Of a stretch of 50,690 nt of DNA, positions 43,163-50,690 are shown in pieces (the first letter of the stretch is position 1; every line of letters starts with the position of its first letter). The stretch spans positions 1 to 50,690 of the forward strand of contig PSRA01000245.1 of NCBI GenBank assembly GCA_003175695.1. Direction: 5' to 3'. The notes beneath the pieces were generated by a model. That model saw only the letters and a program-made list of their open reading frames with translations, was not told where the DNA came from and searched no databases. Made by a program: the position numbers and the translations under genes. Source of the DNA: Bacteroidota bacterium. Its GTDB lineage: Bacteria; Bacteroidota; Bacteroidia; Chitinophagales; Chitinophagaceae.

Positions 43163-43957
43163 TTATTCAATCCAGGTTCGTTTTGCCTTGACTAATTCCC
43201 ATTTTCCATTGGTCTTGTGCATGAATGCATAACCTCCTTCATAGATCATCCGGTAATCAATCAGGGCATTTTGAAGATCCCTATCAATTAAAATTCTTGT
43301 GGCATAAGGATAGGAATAAAGTTGCCAATACCCTCCCCAGTGTCCGTACCAGATTTTAACAAATTTGGAGAGAAACTTCATCCGCTTTTCGGATTCTCCT
43401 TTTGCCCTGGCAGGCGACATAATACTTCCCGTTCCCAAATTAGAATACTTGTTCCCCAAAAATTTATTCAGCAAAGAATCATATTGACCCGTTAAGAACA
43501 CGCACTTTGCCTCAGTAAAGGAAAGTCGTGGACGGAAATGAACCAGTGAATCACAATTGCCCTTGGTTCGGTTATTCAGGACGGCATTATTAAGAATTGC
43601 CTTGTCATCCTGAAATAAGTTGGCAATGCTGTCCACAAGAGTATATTCGATTTTATCCTGCAGAATCAGATATTTTGCGTTTTTGTAAATTTCATTTCCG
43701 AATGCTGAACCCCCATCCCTGGGAATATCTTTTGGATCATAAAATGCCTGGAAGATTTCGTAAATATTTTTTTCGGTGTCATTCAATTCAAGGAATTCTG
43801 CGTTGCTCACTGCCCTTGTTTCAGAAGCCCAATTTTCGAAGAACAACTGTAATGTTTCCAGTGATTTGCTATTGTAAGAATTAAAAAGCAGGCTGTCGCT
43901 CTGACCTTGGGTTGCCATGTTGAAAAGAAGAGTGATACATAAAAAAGGTATTTTCAT
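43163..43957 (-). CDS. Exported protein of unknown function
   Basis: Start 43957 gives a signal peptide MKIPFLCITLLFNMATQGQS (264 residues total); the frame extends to 43987 without adding sense. The mature protein is helix-rich early (ETLQLFFENWASETRAVSNA) and ends with a beta region (YRMIYEGGYAFMHKTNGKW). Cys residues are few. No family was recognised. It is the first of a three-gene minus-strand group of exported proteins. Confidence 0.65.
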   Translation of the reverse strand: MKIPFLCITLLFNMATQGQSDSLLFNSYNSKSLETLQLFFENWASETRAVSNAEFLELNDTEKNIYEIFQAFYDPKDIPRDGGSAFGNEIYKNAKYLILQDKIEYTLVDSIANLFQDDKAILNNAVLNNRTKGNCDSLVHFRPRLSFTEAKCVFLTGQYDSLLNKFLGNKYSNLGTGSIMSPARAKGESEKRMKFLSKFVKIWYGHWGGYWQLYSYPYATRILIDRDLQNALIDYRMIYEGGYAFMHKTNGKWELVKAKRTWIE

Positions 43958-44192
43958 GGCGGGGTCTTTGGATAGGGATGCACCCAAGATTTGATTTGCA
44001 CAATTTCTCTGATCAGCCTAGAGATATCAGCAGGCTTTAAGCACTCCAAAAAGGGCTAATTCGGGGGCGAAGGCCTTAAATGGGCATGTGAACTATGCTT
44101 ATCAAGCGCCATTCCGTGCGTCTTAGCGACCTGGAAATCGCTACCGGATTTTAGGAAATTTTGCTTTAAGGTCAGTCATTTGATTAAACTTC

Positions 44193-44200
44193 TAGCTTTG
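44193..44200 (+). promoter_or_regulatory. Putative -7 element TAGCTTTG for the Crp/Fnr gene
   Basis: The sequence matches TAnnTTTG 14 bases before ATG 44215. No clear -33 element was found. Confidence 0.35.
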
Positions 44201-44214
44201 TTAAAAAGAGTCTT

Positions 44215-44796
44215 ATGACGGATCAGCCCCTGGTTCAATTTTTTACGCAAACAAATTTGGTTTCATTTCAAAAGGCGCAGGAAATAGCATCTGCGTTTTC
44301 CCACAAAGAATTAAGAAAAAATGAGTTTCTTTTGAAAGAAGGCAAAATCTCCAACCAATATTTTTTTCTTGAGCATGGATTTATGAGAGCTTTTGCCTTT
44401 GATACGGAAGGCAACGACGTAACAACAAATTTCTTTTCAGATAAGCAGGTCGTGCTCGAAGTGTCATCGTTTTTTAATCGGACTCATTCAAAAGAAAATA
44501 TTCAGGCTATTGACGACTGCACTGGTTGGTTTATCACCTATGAACAATTGAATGACCTCTTTCACAGCCTTCCTGAATTCAGAGAATTCGGAAGACATAT
44601 TCTTGTTACGGTTCTTTCTGCTCTTAAATCGAGAATGTTGTCGATGATCACTGAAACGGCAGAACAACGATACGACGCTTTATTAAAATCTAATCCAGAA
44701 GTTTTTCAGCATGCACAGTTAAGGCATATCGCTTCCTATTTGGGAATCACCGACACTTCGCTGAGTAGAATCCGTAAGGAATATGCAAAAAAGTAA
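44215..44796 (+). CDS. Crp/Fnr-family transcriptional regulator
   Basis: The protein has 193 residues. A cyclic-nucleotide-binding-type domain covers about 15-130 (LKEGKISNQYFFLEHGFMRA, TNFFSDKQVVLEVSSF). A short C-terminal HTH follows (LRHIASYLGITDTSLSRIRK). The cyclase-contact residues of CRP (RE in the PBC) are absent, as is usual in Bacteroidota members. Ligand and targets are not known. It is alone on the plus strand, 104 bp before the membrane-protein gene. Confidence 0.85.
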   Translation: MTDQPLVQFFTQTNLVSFQKAQEIASAFSHKELRKNEFLLKEGKISNQYFFLEHGFMRAFAFDTEGNDVTTNFFSDKQVVLEVSSFFNRTHSKENIQAIDDCTGWFITYEQLNDLFHSLPEFREFGRHILVTVLSALKSRMLSMITETAEQRYDALLKSNPEVFQHAQLRHIASYLGITDTSLSRIRKEYAKK

Positions 44797-44900
44797 ACCC
44801 GATCATTTTCTTGTCATTTGGTAAGAAGAAAGATTGATTATTCGCATTTCTTTGTATTCTCTTTTCTCGTCAAATCTTTTGATCATTAAACTTTATCACG

Positions 44901-45671
44901 ATGAAAATCAGTTTTTCAACGCCGGGAATTCTATGGCTCCTACTGTCGGTCGCATGTGTGGCAGTTTTATTTTTTGGATTGAACCTTGTTCTTGGAAGAA
45001 CTGGATGGCCAAAGAATCGTCGCAATAAGATTTTGGCAATTGTGACGATTGCAATTGTTGCATGGATCATTTTACTGGCAAATCTTTCTGCCATAGGATT
45101 CTTTTCAGATTTTAGCAAAATTCCTCCCAGACCGGTTTTTTTAATACTCATCCCTTTTCCAATTGTACTCGGATTTGCCCTGTCGAAAGCCGGAGGTCAA
45201 ATTCTAAAACACACGCCTCCCCACTGGTTGGTGTTGATGCAATCGTTCCGAATCCTCGTCGAAATATTGATCTGGATCGGATTTTTAAGAAAACTTCTGC
45301 CCGTCCAGATGACATTTGAAGGAGGCAATTTGGATATATTGACTGGTCTTTTGGCCATCCCGGTTGGATATTTTTTATGGAAGAAACCCGGACTGTTCCC
45401 TAAAATGGCTTATGCATTCAATATTATTGGTTCAGTTTTCCTAATCAATGTCTTGATCATAGCGGTACTTTCTATGCCTTCACCCATTCGGTATTTTATG
45501 AATGAACCTTCCATCCGTATTGTTGGAGAGTTCCCTTTTGTTTTGTTGCCAGGTGTGATGGTTCCTATCGCATATTCCTTGCATATTTTATCTTTTCGAC
45601 AATCTTTTCTGTGGAGTCGAACTCGCAGACAATTCATTACAAACATCAGCCAGACCAAAACGGTCTCTTGA
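44901..45671 (+). CDS. Integral membrane protein of unknown function
   Basis: The protein has 256 residues with about seven membrane helices (LLSVACVAVLFFGLNLVLG, VTIAIVAWIILLANL, VFLINVLIIAVLSM). The loops hold basic residues (GRTGWPKNRRN, WKKPGLFPK). No family was recognised, though the layout resembles unnamed Bacteroidota 'hypothetical membrane' proteins found beside Crp-like regulators. Its last 26 bases overlap the convergent CPBP gene. Confidence 0.7.
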   Translation: MKISFSTPGILWLLLSVACVAVLFFGLNLVLGRTGWPKNRRNKILAIVTIAIVAWIILLANLSAIGFFSDFSKIPPRPVFLILIPFPIVLGFALSKAGGQILKHTPPHWLVLMQSFRILVEILIWIGFLRKLLPVQMTFEGGNLDILTGLLAIPVGYFLWKKPGLFPKMAYAFNIIGSVFLINVLIIAVLSMPSPIRYFMNEPSIRIVGEFPFVLLPGVMVPIAYSLHILSFRQSFLWSRTRRQFITNISQTKTVS

Positions 45672-46500
45672 AATTCTTTCTCCCCAACCATAAAAACATT
45701 ACAGCCAGCAAGGAGCAAATAATTGCGGACTGTAAAGAATTTCCGGGACCAGCGCTGCCACCTGTTAGCCATGCCGGCCCGCCGATGCTGCTGCTTAAAA
45801 GGACTTTGTCTACAGAAATGCCAGGATTTATTCCTCCAAAAATAGCTGGCTCAGCAAAATCCCATGCGAAATGAAAAAAGATTGGAAGCCACAGGCTTCT
45901 TGAATAAATGAAAAGTGCACTTGTCAGCCACCCGGCTTGTGCAATAGTGGCCCATACGGAAATAAAGCTAGCTCCTTTTCCAGATGCGTGGATGATGCCA
46001 AACAAGAGTGATATAATTATCAAAGAAATAAAGGTGCCAAGGCTATTTTCGATCAATCGGAAAAATATTCCTCTCAAGGCGAGTTCTGCCATGAATCCCG
46101 CTACGATTGAAGTAATAAAGCCCGGGATTAAAAATGCAGCAGGGTTCACGCCAAGGACTTCGTACAGGCCTCGCAGATAGATTACAAAGATGTTGAACGA
46201 TTGGATCAAGAAGCCGAGAAAAAGTCCCGTAAGCGATAATGAGATGAAATTTGATTCGCTTAATTCAGTCACGCTGCGCTTTTCATATCTGTTGAACAGG
46301 AAAATATATCCGGCCAACGAAAGTGAAATTTGAATGGTAGCTACCAAAAGATCATTTATAGCTCCGAACCCCGAAGTAGCAATCGGCAGCCATTTCCTGA
46401 TGGTTTCGCCAATCAAACCCGAAGTAAAAATAATCGCAAGGCCTGCAGCGATTTTTGTGAGTGGAAAGTTGATTATCTTCTTTATCGTCGGCTTTTGCAT
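45646..46500 (-). CDS. CPBP-family intramembrane protease-like protein, first catalytic Glu replaced
   Basis: The protein has 284 residues with about eight membrane helices. The CPBP/Abi motifs are recognisable: motif 1 reads AELALRG where EExxFRG is usual (Ala for the first Glu), motif 2 is FGIIHA, and the late HFAWD holds His and Asp. The family processes prenylated or bacteriocin-like peptides. With the first Glu gone the protein may be inactive or act as a scaffold. It is convergent with the membrane-protein gene (26-bp overlap). Confidence 0.8.
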   Translation of the reverse strand: MQKPTIKKIINFPLTKIAAGLAIIFTSGLIGETIRKWLPIATSGFGAINDLLVATIQISLSLAGYIFLFNRYEKRSVTELSESNFISLSLTGLFLGFLIQSFNIFVIYLRGLYEVLGVNPAAFLIPGFITSIVAGFMAELALRGIFFRLIENSLGTFISLIIISLLFGIIHASGKGASFISVWATIAQAGWLTSALFIYSRSLWLPIFFHFAWDFAEPAIFGGINPGISVDKVLLSSSIGGPAWLTGGSAGPGNSLQSAIICSLLAVMFLWLGRKNFKRPFWSG

Positions 46501-46556
46501 AATAAAGATGGAACTAACTCTCTTTTATTTTTCGCATGGTGATTGAATGGCCGCGG

Positions 46557-47426
46557 TCAATAATATGTGTATTTGATGACTCCTCCATATGGTGTCCCGG
46601 GTTCCATGTCCGATTCAATTATTTTTCCGCCGGCGTCAGGGATTACAGTATAATTAACACCACCCGGTGGTAAGCCACTACCTGAACCCGCAAGTTTATT
46701 CAAGAGATTTCTGGATATAAAATCTGTAAATCCTCCATAGCCATCATAAGTAAGAATAAAGAGTAGCGGGCCAACCGACTGGCTTATGGACGACTGATAG
46801 CCAGGATTCGGATAAGCGGAATATCCTAAGAACAAATTGGCAGATAAAGAATCACCTGTGCCTGAAAGGTTGGGATAATAAATATGCTCCCTTTGAATGT
46901 CGCCATTTGACATGAACATCGTGTCAATCTGGTAGTCGCCTGGATTATTGCTTCCTTCAAACAAAACAGTTGACACAATGGTGTTTTCTGAATAAGAATA
47001 ATAAGTCACAAACCCGGTTCCACTCGCACTTGTGTCTTTGATAATTCTGTTTTGGGCATCGTAGAATAATTGATGATGAACAGGTATGCCTTGCCGGCCA
47101 TCAAGGTAAGTGTAAGAATCCGGCAAGGAGTGATTAGTGGGGAAAGAAAATTCGGTAATGATGCTGTCTTGGACGGGATAACCTGCCGACGTGTCATATC
47201 CGTGCTGCGCAAACCGTACAAGTCGCTTTGCGCTATCGTAACTAAATGAATCTACAATTTGATTGCTATGGGTGTAGAACCTAGCCGATGAAAGCAAAGT
47301 TGTAGATGAATTGGATGAACCGCTGGCAGAATTGTCTTTATTGCACGAAAAAAGAGCAAACCAGGCTACTAGTACATAACCCAGCCTTCGTGTAATCTTA
47401 AAGGTTATTAGAGGAATTATTGACAT
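46557..47426 (-). CDS. Lipoprotein with YD/RHS-like repeats
   Basis: The protein has 289 residues. A lipobox-like end (FALFSC near 28) is followed by a low-complexity SASGSSNSS linker. The body has repeated strands with Asp/Tyr turns (YDSAKRLVRFAQHGYDTSAG, FYDAQNRIIKDTSASGTGF, VKYTYY-type end), typical of DUF4595 lipoproteins in Bacteroidota. It should be outer-membrane-anchored. Function is not known. Confidence 0.65.
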   Translation of the reverse strand: MSIIPLITFKITRRLGYVLVAWFALFSCNKDNSASGSSNSSTTLLSSARFYTHSNQIVDSFSYDSAKRLVRFAQHGYDTSAGYPVQDSIITEFSFPTNHSLPDSYTYLDGRQGIPVHHQLFYDAQNRIIKDTSASGTGFVTYYSYSENTIVSTVLFEGSNNPGDYQIDTMFMSNGDIQREHIYYPNLSGTGDSLSANLFLGYSAYPNPGYQSSISQSVGPLLFILTYDGYGGFTDFISRNLLNKLAGSGSGLPPGGVNYTVIPDAGGKIIESDMEPGTPYGGVIKYTYY

Positions 47427-47504
47427 GATTTCGAGGACTTCGGTTGGATAAATAGAAATTTACAAAAAATACCTGTATCATAAGCAGTAATTAAATTCCT
47501 TGGT

Positions 47505-47512
47505 TAGTTTTG
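47505..47512 (+). promoter_or_regulatory. Putative -7 element TAGTTTTG for the ferritin-like gene
   Basis: The sequence matches TAnnTTTG 25 bases before ATG 47537. The -33 element is not obvious. Confidence 0.35.
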
Positions 47513-47536
47513 ATGTCGAACAACCAGTAACTATAT

Positions 47537-48100
47537 ATGAAACTTGCGCATAATGAGTTGATAGATCTTTTGCAAAGGGCATATTCGGCTGAGAAGGCTG
47601 CCGCTTTCGCATATCAGGGTCATGCAGATTCAGTTAAAGATACAGGAGAAAAAAAGTCAATTCGACAAATTGAAATCGACGAATGGAATCACAGGCAAGA
47701 AGTATTGGCTATTATGAACCTATATAGTGTCCCCGTCTCCAAATATTATGAATTGAGATTTTATCTCATAGGTAAGTTGATTTCCCGCAGCTGTTATGTT
47801 ATTGGTTGGTTTATGCCATATTATTTTGCTGGCCGACTGGAGAGTGGAAATGTATGTGAATATTTTCGGATAAAGCAATTTTTCAATTCATTGGGCATCA
47901 GGGATCACGACAAAATTTTATATGAAATGGGAATGAAAGAGAAAGAGCATGAAATTTACTTCCTGCAAAAAATAAAAAGCGACAAGCGGCTTCCGCTATT
48001 TGAGAAGCTATTTTTTTGGGGGAACAAAAAGAGCTTCAACAATGTTGATCTTGACAAGAAATACCCCGTAGAGGAATCGGATGGTTACTGCAAAAATTAA
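47537..48100 (+). CDS. Ferritin-like (di-iron-fold) protein
   Basis: The protein has 187 residues and is mostly helical. Metal-site motifs appear in order: AEKAAAFAYQGHA with Glu and His, QIEIDEWNHRQE (E-x2-H), ESGNVCEYFRIK with Glu, and KEKEHEIYF (E-x2-H). The spacing agrees with a four-helix bundle carrying a di-iron site. It may be an oxidase or a demethoxyubiquinone-hydroxylase relative. A hydrophobic stretch (SCYVIGWFMPYYFAG) between the halves suggests membrane contact. The convergent JmjC/cupin-8 gene ends 52 bp away. Confidence 0.75.
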   Translation: MKLAHNELIDLLQRAYSAEKAAAFAYQGHADSVKDTGEKKSIRQIEIDEWNHRQEVLAIMNLYSVPVSKYYELRFYLIGKLISRSCYVIGWFMPYYFAGRLESGNVCEYFRIKQFFNSLGIRDHDKILYEMGMKEKEHEIYFLQKIKSDKRLPLFEKLFFWGNKKSFNNVDLDKKYPVEESDGYCKN

Positions 48101-48152
48101 TTGAAGCGTTTCTTTGCAACCGAAAGCCAGGCAAAATTACCAGGCAATAGGT

Positions 48153-48998
48153 TTAACGAGAAAAGGTATCCGCCAATTTGCAGGTTTGTCCGCCCAGCCA
48201 CGCATAACTATATTTGGCGATTGCTTTCACAGTCCCTTCTCTTTTCTCGAAATCCCAAACATCTTTCAGAAAGTCCTTATAGTTTTTGCTATTCAACTGA
48301 TCGAATGCAACAGAAATTGTCGGGGTAAGAGAATACGCAGAATGCCATGTGCCAAATGGAATAAATAATGTTTCGCCTGCGCCTACCGTGAAGTGGATAG
48401 GGGTTGCATTTTTATACTTCGGATATTTTTCGAAATCTGGTTCGAATATATTTACTTCAGAACGCCAGGGATCATCGGGTCTGGGATAAAGAAACTCTTC
48501 TTGTCCACGTGGAAAGACAGTGAAGCGTTTTTCGCCATAAAGCTGGTTGATCCATGCGTTGAGATGATAATAATCCAGGTGGAGATATGGAAATTTGCCA
48601 CCTGGCCCGCCAATAAAAACTTCAGTGGCGCTTCCCCAATGACCTCTCTTGAACCACTTTCTTTCCAACCAATTGGGGCGAGCATAATTCAAATGAAGTG
48701 GCTCTATCAGGGGCAAGATTTCAGGCAATTTGGATGGGATATCAAATAGAAATGGGTAAGGTGCGGGATTGCTTTCGGAACTTTTCTCGACCATATCCAT
48801 GATTTCTCGCATGGTATAAGTCCTGCCACCTTTTTCGGTTGTTCTGTCTCCATAGTTTTCCCGGAACCAATCAGGAGTGAACAGGCCATTTGCTTTCCAC
48901 ACCTTCGACGCATTTGTAAATACCAGCGGAATCCCCGGTTTATAATGTTCTTCCATAAACTCTTCATACGAAACATCCGCTTTTCTCTTGATTTCCAT
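48153..48998 (-). CDS. JmjC/cupin-8 family Fe(II)/2-oxoglutarate dioxygenase-like protein
   Basis: The protein has 281 residues. The double-stranded beta-helix core has the iron ligands HLD (in YLHLDYYHLNAW) and the distal His in FGTWHSAY. AGETLFIP and the surrounding GEKRFTVFPRGQEE are typical of the cupin-8 group, related to FIH and tRNA wybutosine hydroxylases. It probably hydroxylates a protein or RNA side chain; the substrate is unknown. It is the only gene on its strand here. Confidence 0.85.
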   Translation of the reverse strand: MEIKRKADVSYEEFMEEHYKPGIPLVFTNASKVWKANGLFTPDWFRENYGDRTTEKGGRTYTMREIMDMVEKSSESNPAPYPFLFDIPSKLPEILPLIEPLHLNYARPNWLERKWFKRGHWGSATEVFIGGPGGKFPYLHLDYYHLNAWINQLYGEKRFTVFPRGQEEFLYPRPDDPWRSEVNIFEPDFEKYPKYKNATPIHFTVGAGETLFIPFGTWHSAYSLTPTISVAFDQLNSKNYKDFLKDVWDFEKREGTVKAIAKYSYAWLGGQTCKLADTFSR

Positions 48999-49537
48999 GA
49001 TTGTCCGGTTTTAGGAATTGTGTTGGAAAGCCGATAAAAGTAGACATTAAAAATCGAAATTGCAACGGGCTTTAAGGGTATTCGTTTACTGCTTTTCTTT
49101 GAACATATTATGGAATTTTTAATTTGATCTTGGGCTGTTCATTAGGTAAATAGTCCCAGCAGCTTTCCCCTGGTTGCTAAAAAAACCAGTAAGCAAATCC
49201 GGTAATACCGGCTTCTTCATGAACTTCATTATCAGTTAAAGCAACTTCGGAGATTCTGAAATTTCACGAAGATAATGGACAGCGCAAACCCTATGATATC
49301 CAATAGATTAGTATGCATATTCTGGGAGCATTATCGGCTTGCCATAAAATTCCGGCATAATCTGAAATACAGCTGATAAGAAGTTGTCTACGTACAAAAA
49401 GCGACTATTGAAAGGGGCAAACACGCAGGTCCCATCCGAGTTACCACTGTGATAATCAAGCCGGTTTGGTTTAACTTGCTGCAATGATCTTTGAAGCTGT
49501 CTGTAGCTTAACCAACAGTCCGAGCCAAATTCTTTTT
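48999..49537. other. 539-bp region without a recognised gene
   Basis: Two adjacent small hairpins lie at 49170-49189 (CTGGTT/AACCAG) and close by (CCGGT-AAT-ACCGG near 49200). They could end transcription or act as operators. No coding sequence was supported; an open frame leading into the XRE gene from 49484 has no reason to be part of it. Confidence 0.4.
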
Positions 49538-49966
49538 ATGAGCTTCCTGCCAAAAAATCTGCGATATTTAAGGAAAAGGAGATCTGAGAGACAAGCAGAT
49601 GTAGCCAAGCAGGTGAAAAAGAGGCAAAATACCATCGGCAATTGGGAAAACGGCATTAGTGAGCCCAGTATCAGGGAGTTATATTTGTTATCCGGCTATT
49701 TTGATGTGAGTCTCGATGATCTGGTCTTTGCAGATCTAGAAAAGCTTGAAAGCTTAATAAAGGCTGATATCCAAACTGGCTCCAGTTTCGCAAAATCAAC
49801 CCGGCATGACCTCCATTTTGTAGCAAAAAACATGGCTAATGAGGGAAACCGCGACCAATTCTGGCTGATTGCGCGGGAATTAAGAAAGATTAATGAAAAA
49901 TTAGATGTGATAAAACTGAATTTGGGATTTAATGCCCGGGAGATCGACATGAAATATCCAAAATAA
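49538..49966 (+). CDS. XRE-family HTH transcriptional regulator
   Basis: From ATG 49538 the protein has 142 residues. The Cro/cI-type HTH (about 5-62) reads NLRYLRKRRSERQADVAKQV, TIGNWENGISEPS and LYLLSGYFDVSLDDLV. The C-terminal half is helical (ELRKINEKLDVIKLNLGF) and could be a coiled coil for dimerisation. A similar HTH plan is common in Bacteroidota. The gene is isolated, so its targets are unknown. Confidence 0.85.
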   Translation: MSFLPKNLRYLRKRRSERQADVAKQVKKRQNTIGNWENGISEPSIRELYLLSGYFDVSLDDLVFADLEKLESLIKADIQTGSSFAKSTRHDLHFVAKNMANEGNRDQFWLIARELRKINEKLDVIKLNLGFNAREIDMKYPK

Positions 49967-50661
49967 GGGGTTCCGAAACTCAGAATTATCCTCGGGACAT
50001 ACTAAACACCTTACATGTATTAATGGTGCCAGTGTTAGGGTACCGGCTTTTATCGCCAAACTTCCAACTGCAATTATATATTATTATGGTGTGCAGCTAT
50101 TGTCGTATGGAGTATAACGGTTAGAAGTATTCTCTGATTTGGAGGAACCTTCCATTTTTCGGAATTTTTTTATGCTTACGGAAGATTGCCAAAAATTTCT
50201 TTAAATAATTCCACGCTTATAAACTGCTGGTTATTCATTCGTTAACCAAGCATTCGGCGAAAATGATTCAATTTATTTTTTTTGGTATGTGGATTGAAAA
50301 AATATATTGTAGCTCTTTAAAAAATCAGTGGTTTTTCTCTCCAAACTTTTTAGATCCATTCGTCGAAAAAGGTTATGAATTGAAAAAAAGAATGGCAATA
50401 TTTGTAACGTACTAGCATAAGCGCCACTCGCTTTTCGGACAATAAGCTTCAAAGCTTCTCCGTTATTGGAACTAAGAGTATCCACATAATTCCTTGAGAA
50501 AAGCCGCACTCGCGATCAGCATGAAAATCACCTCCCGAATAAGGATCTGAAATTGTAACTAGTCTGATTGCAATTCCTAGAAAAAACCGTTTAATACTTA
50601 GGTATTAAGCAAGATCATATTTGGTAACGACCCTATTTTGAAAACTATTAAATCGTTCGTC
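49967..50661. other. 695-bp region without a recognised gene
   Basis: A 78-codon minus-strand frame at 50273-50509 has no homology I can recall and no ribosome-binding signal, so it is not called. The region is AT-rich and ends with the start of the next gene. Confidence 0.35.
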
Positions 50662-50690
50662 ATGAAAACGTTGTCTAAACTCGTATCCAC
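50662..50690 (+). CDS. Start of a gene cut by the window edge
   Basis: ATG 50662 opens MKTLSKLVS, running into the window end. The basic, then hydrophobic start could be a signal peptide. Nothing more can be said. Confidence 0.35.

Noticed and set aside
48101-48368. Overlapping plus-strand frames after the ferritin-like gene
   Set aside because: They lie opposite the well-supported JmjC/cupin-8 gene and have no family features.
50273-50509. Minus-strand 78-codon frame near the window end
   Set aside because: No recognisable domain, no start signal, AT-rich; probably chance.
1-50690. CRISPR array or cas genes
   Set aside because: No regularly spaced direct repeats were seen. The only Cas4-like signals are RecB-type nuclease domains in helicases.

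Overview
The window looks like a Bacteroidota chromosome, probably a Chitinophagaceae-like genus. The evidence is a SusC-type TonB-dependent receptor, a protein ending in a gliding-motility/type IX secretion C-terminal domain, several TAnnTTTG-type -7 elements, weak Shine-Dalgarno signals and an AT-rich base composition. The genus is inference. No rRNA genes and no CRISPR array were seen.

1-14667: a 14.6 kb integrative element sits in the 3' end of a tRNA-Asn(GTT) gene. It carries a large serine recombinase at the left end. Its cargo is a MerR-like regulator divergent from a UvrD-type helicase-nuclease, a type III restriction-modification pair (mod, res), an AbiJ_NTD3-like/caspase fusion with a secreted partner gene, and a small mobile-element gene. 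Both ends can be placed. A 9-bp core, GGGGGAGCC, occurs at 66-74 and 14659-14667. Joining the ends at this core fuses the recombinase in frame to an open frame at the far end, so the recombinase tail should differ between the integrated and excised forms (510 versus about 550 residues).

14668-19260 is a debris field. It holds a truncated unknown gene, an IS3-family transposase remnant, a UvrD fragment, an FtsX-permease fragment, a degenerate tRNA-like stretch and an AraC fragment. Two intact exported proteins lie among them: a TonB-C-domain protein and a type IX-sorted protein.

19264-29155 is a DNA-processing module: a TM0106-type RecB-like nuclease/Upf1-like helicase, divergent from a DnaQ-like/RecQ/UvrD triple fusion of 1606 aa and a DUF3883-like nuclease-fold gene with a stop at codon 7. 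AraC fragments (a 64-bp inverted repeat, 62/64 identical) and FtsX-permease fragments lie on both sides. This is the best candidate for an undescribed defence or DNA-repair system.

29580-39723 is metabolic: an SLC13 transporter, a decayed DUF4139 gene, then TetR, aldehyde dehydrogenase, TonB-dependent receptor, beta-helix lipoprotein, diheme cytochrome c and a sterol-desaturase-family hydroxylase, all on the plus strand. The set looks like uptake and oxidation of a hydrophobic substrate.

39717-50690 is ordinary chromosome: an ADP-ribosylglycohydrolase, a flavin monooxygenase-like enzyme, three small exported proteins, a Crp/Fnr regulator, membrane proteins, a CPBP-family protein lacking one catalytic Glu, a lipoprotein, a ferritin-like protein, a JmjC/cupin-8 protein, an XRE regulator and the first codons of a gene cut by the window edge.
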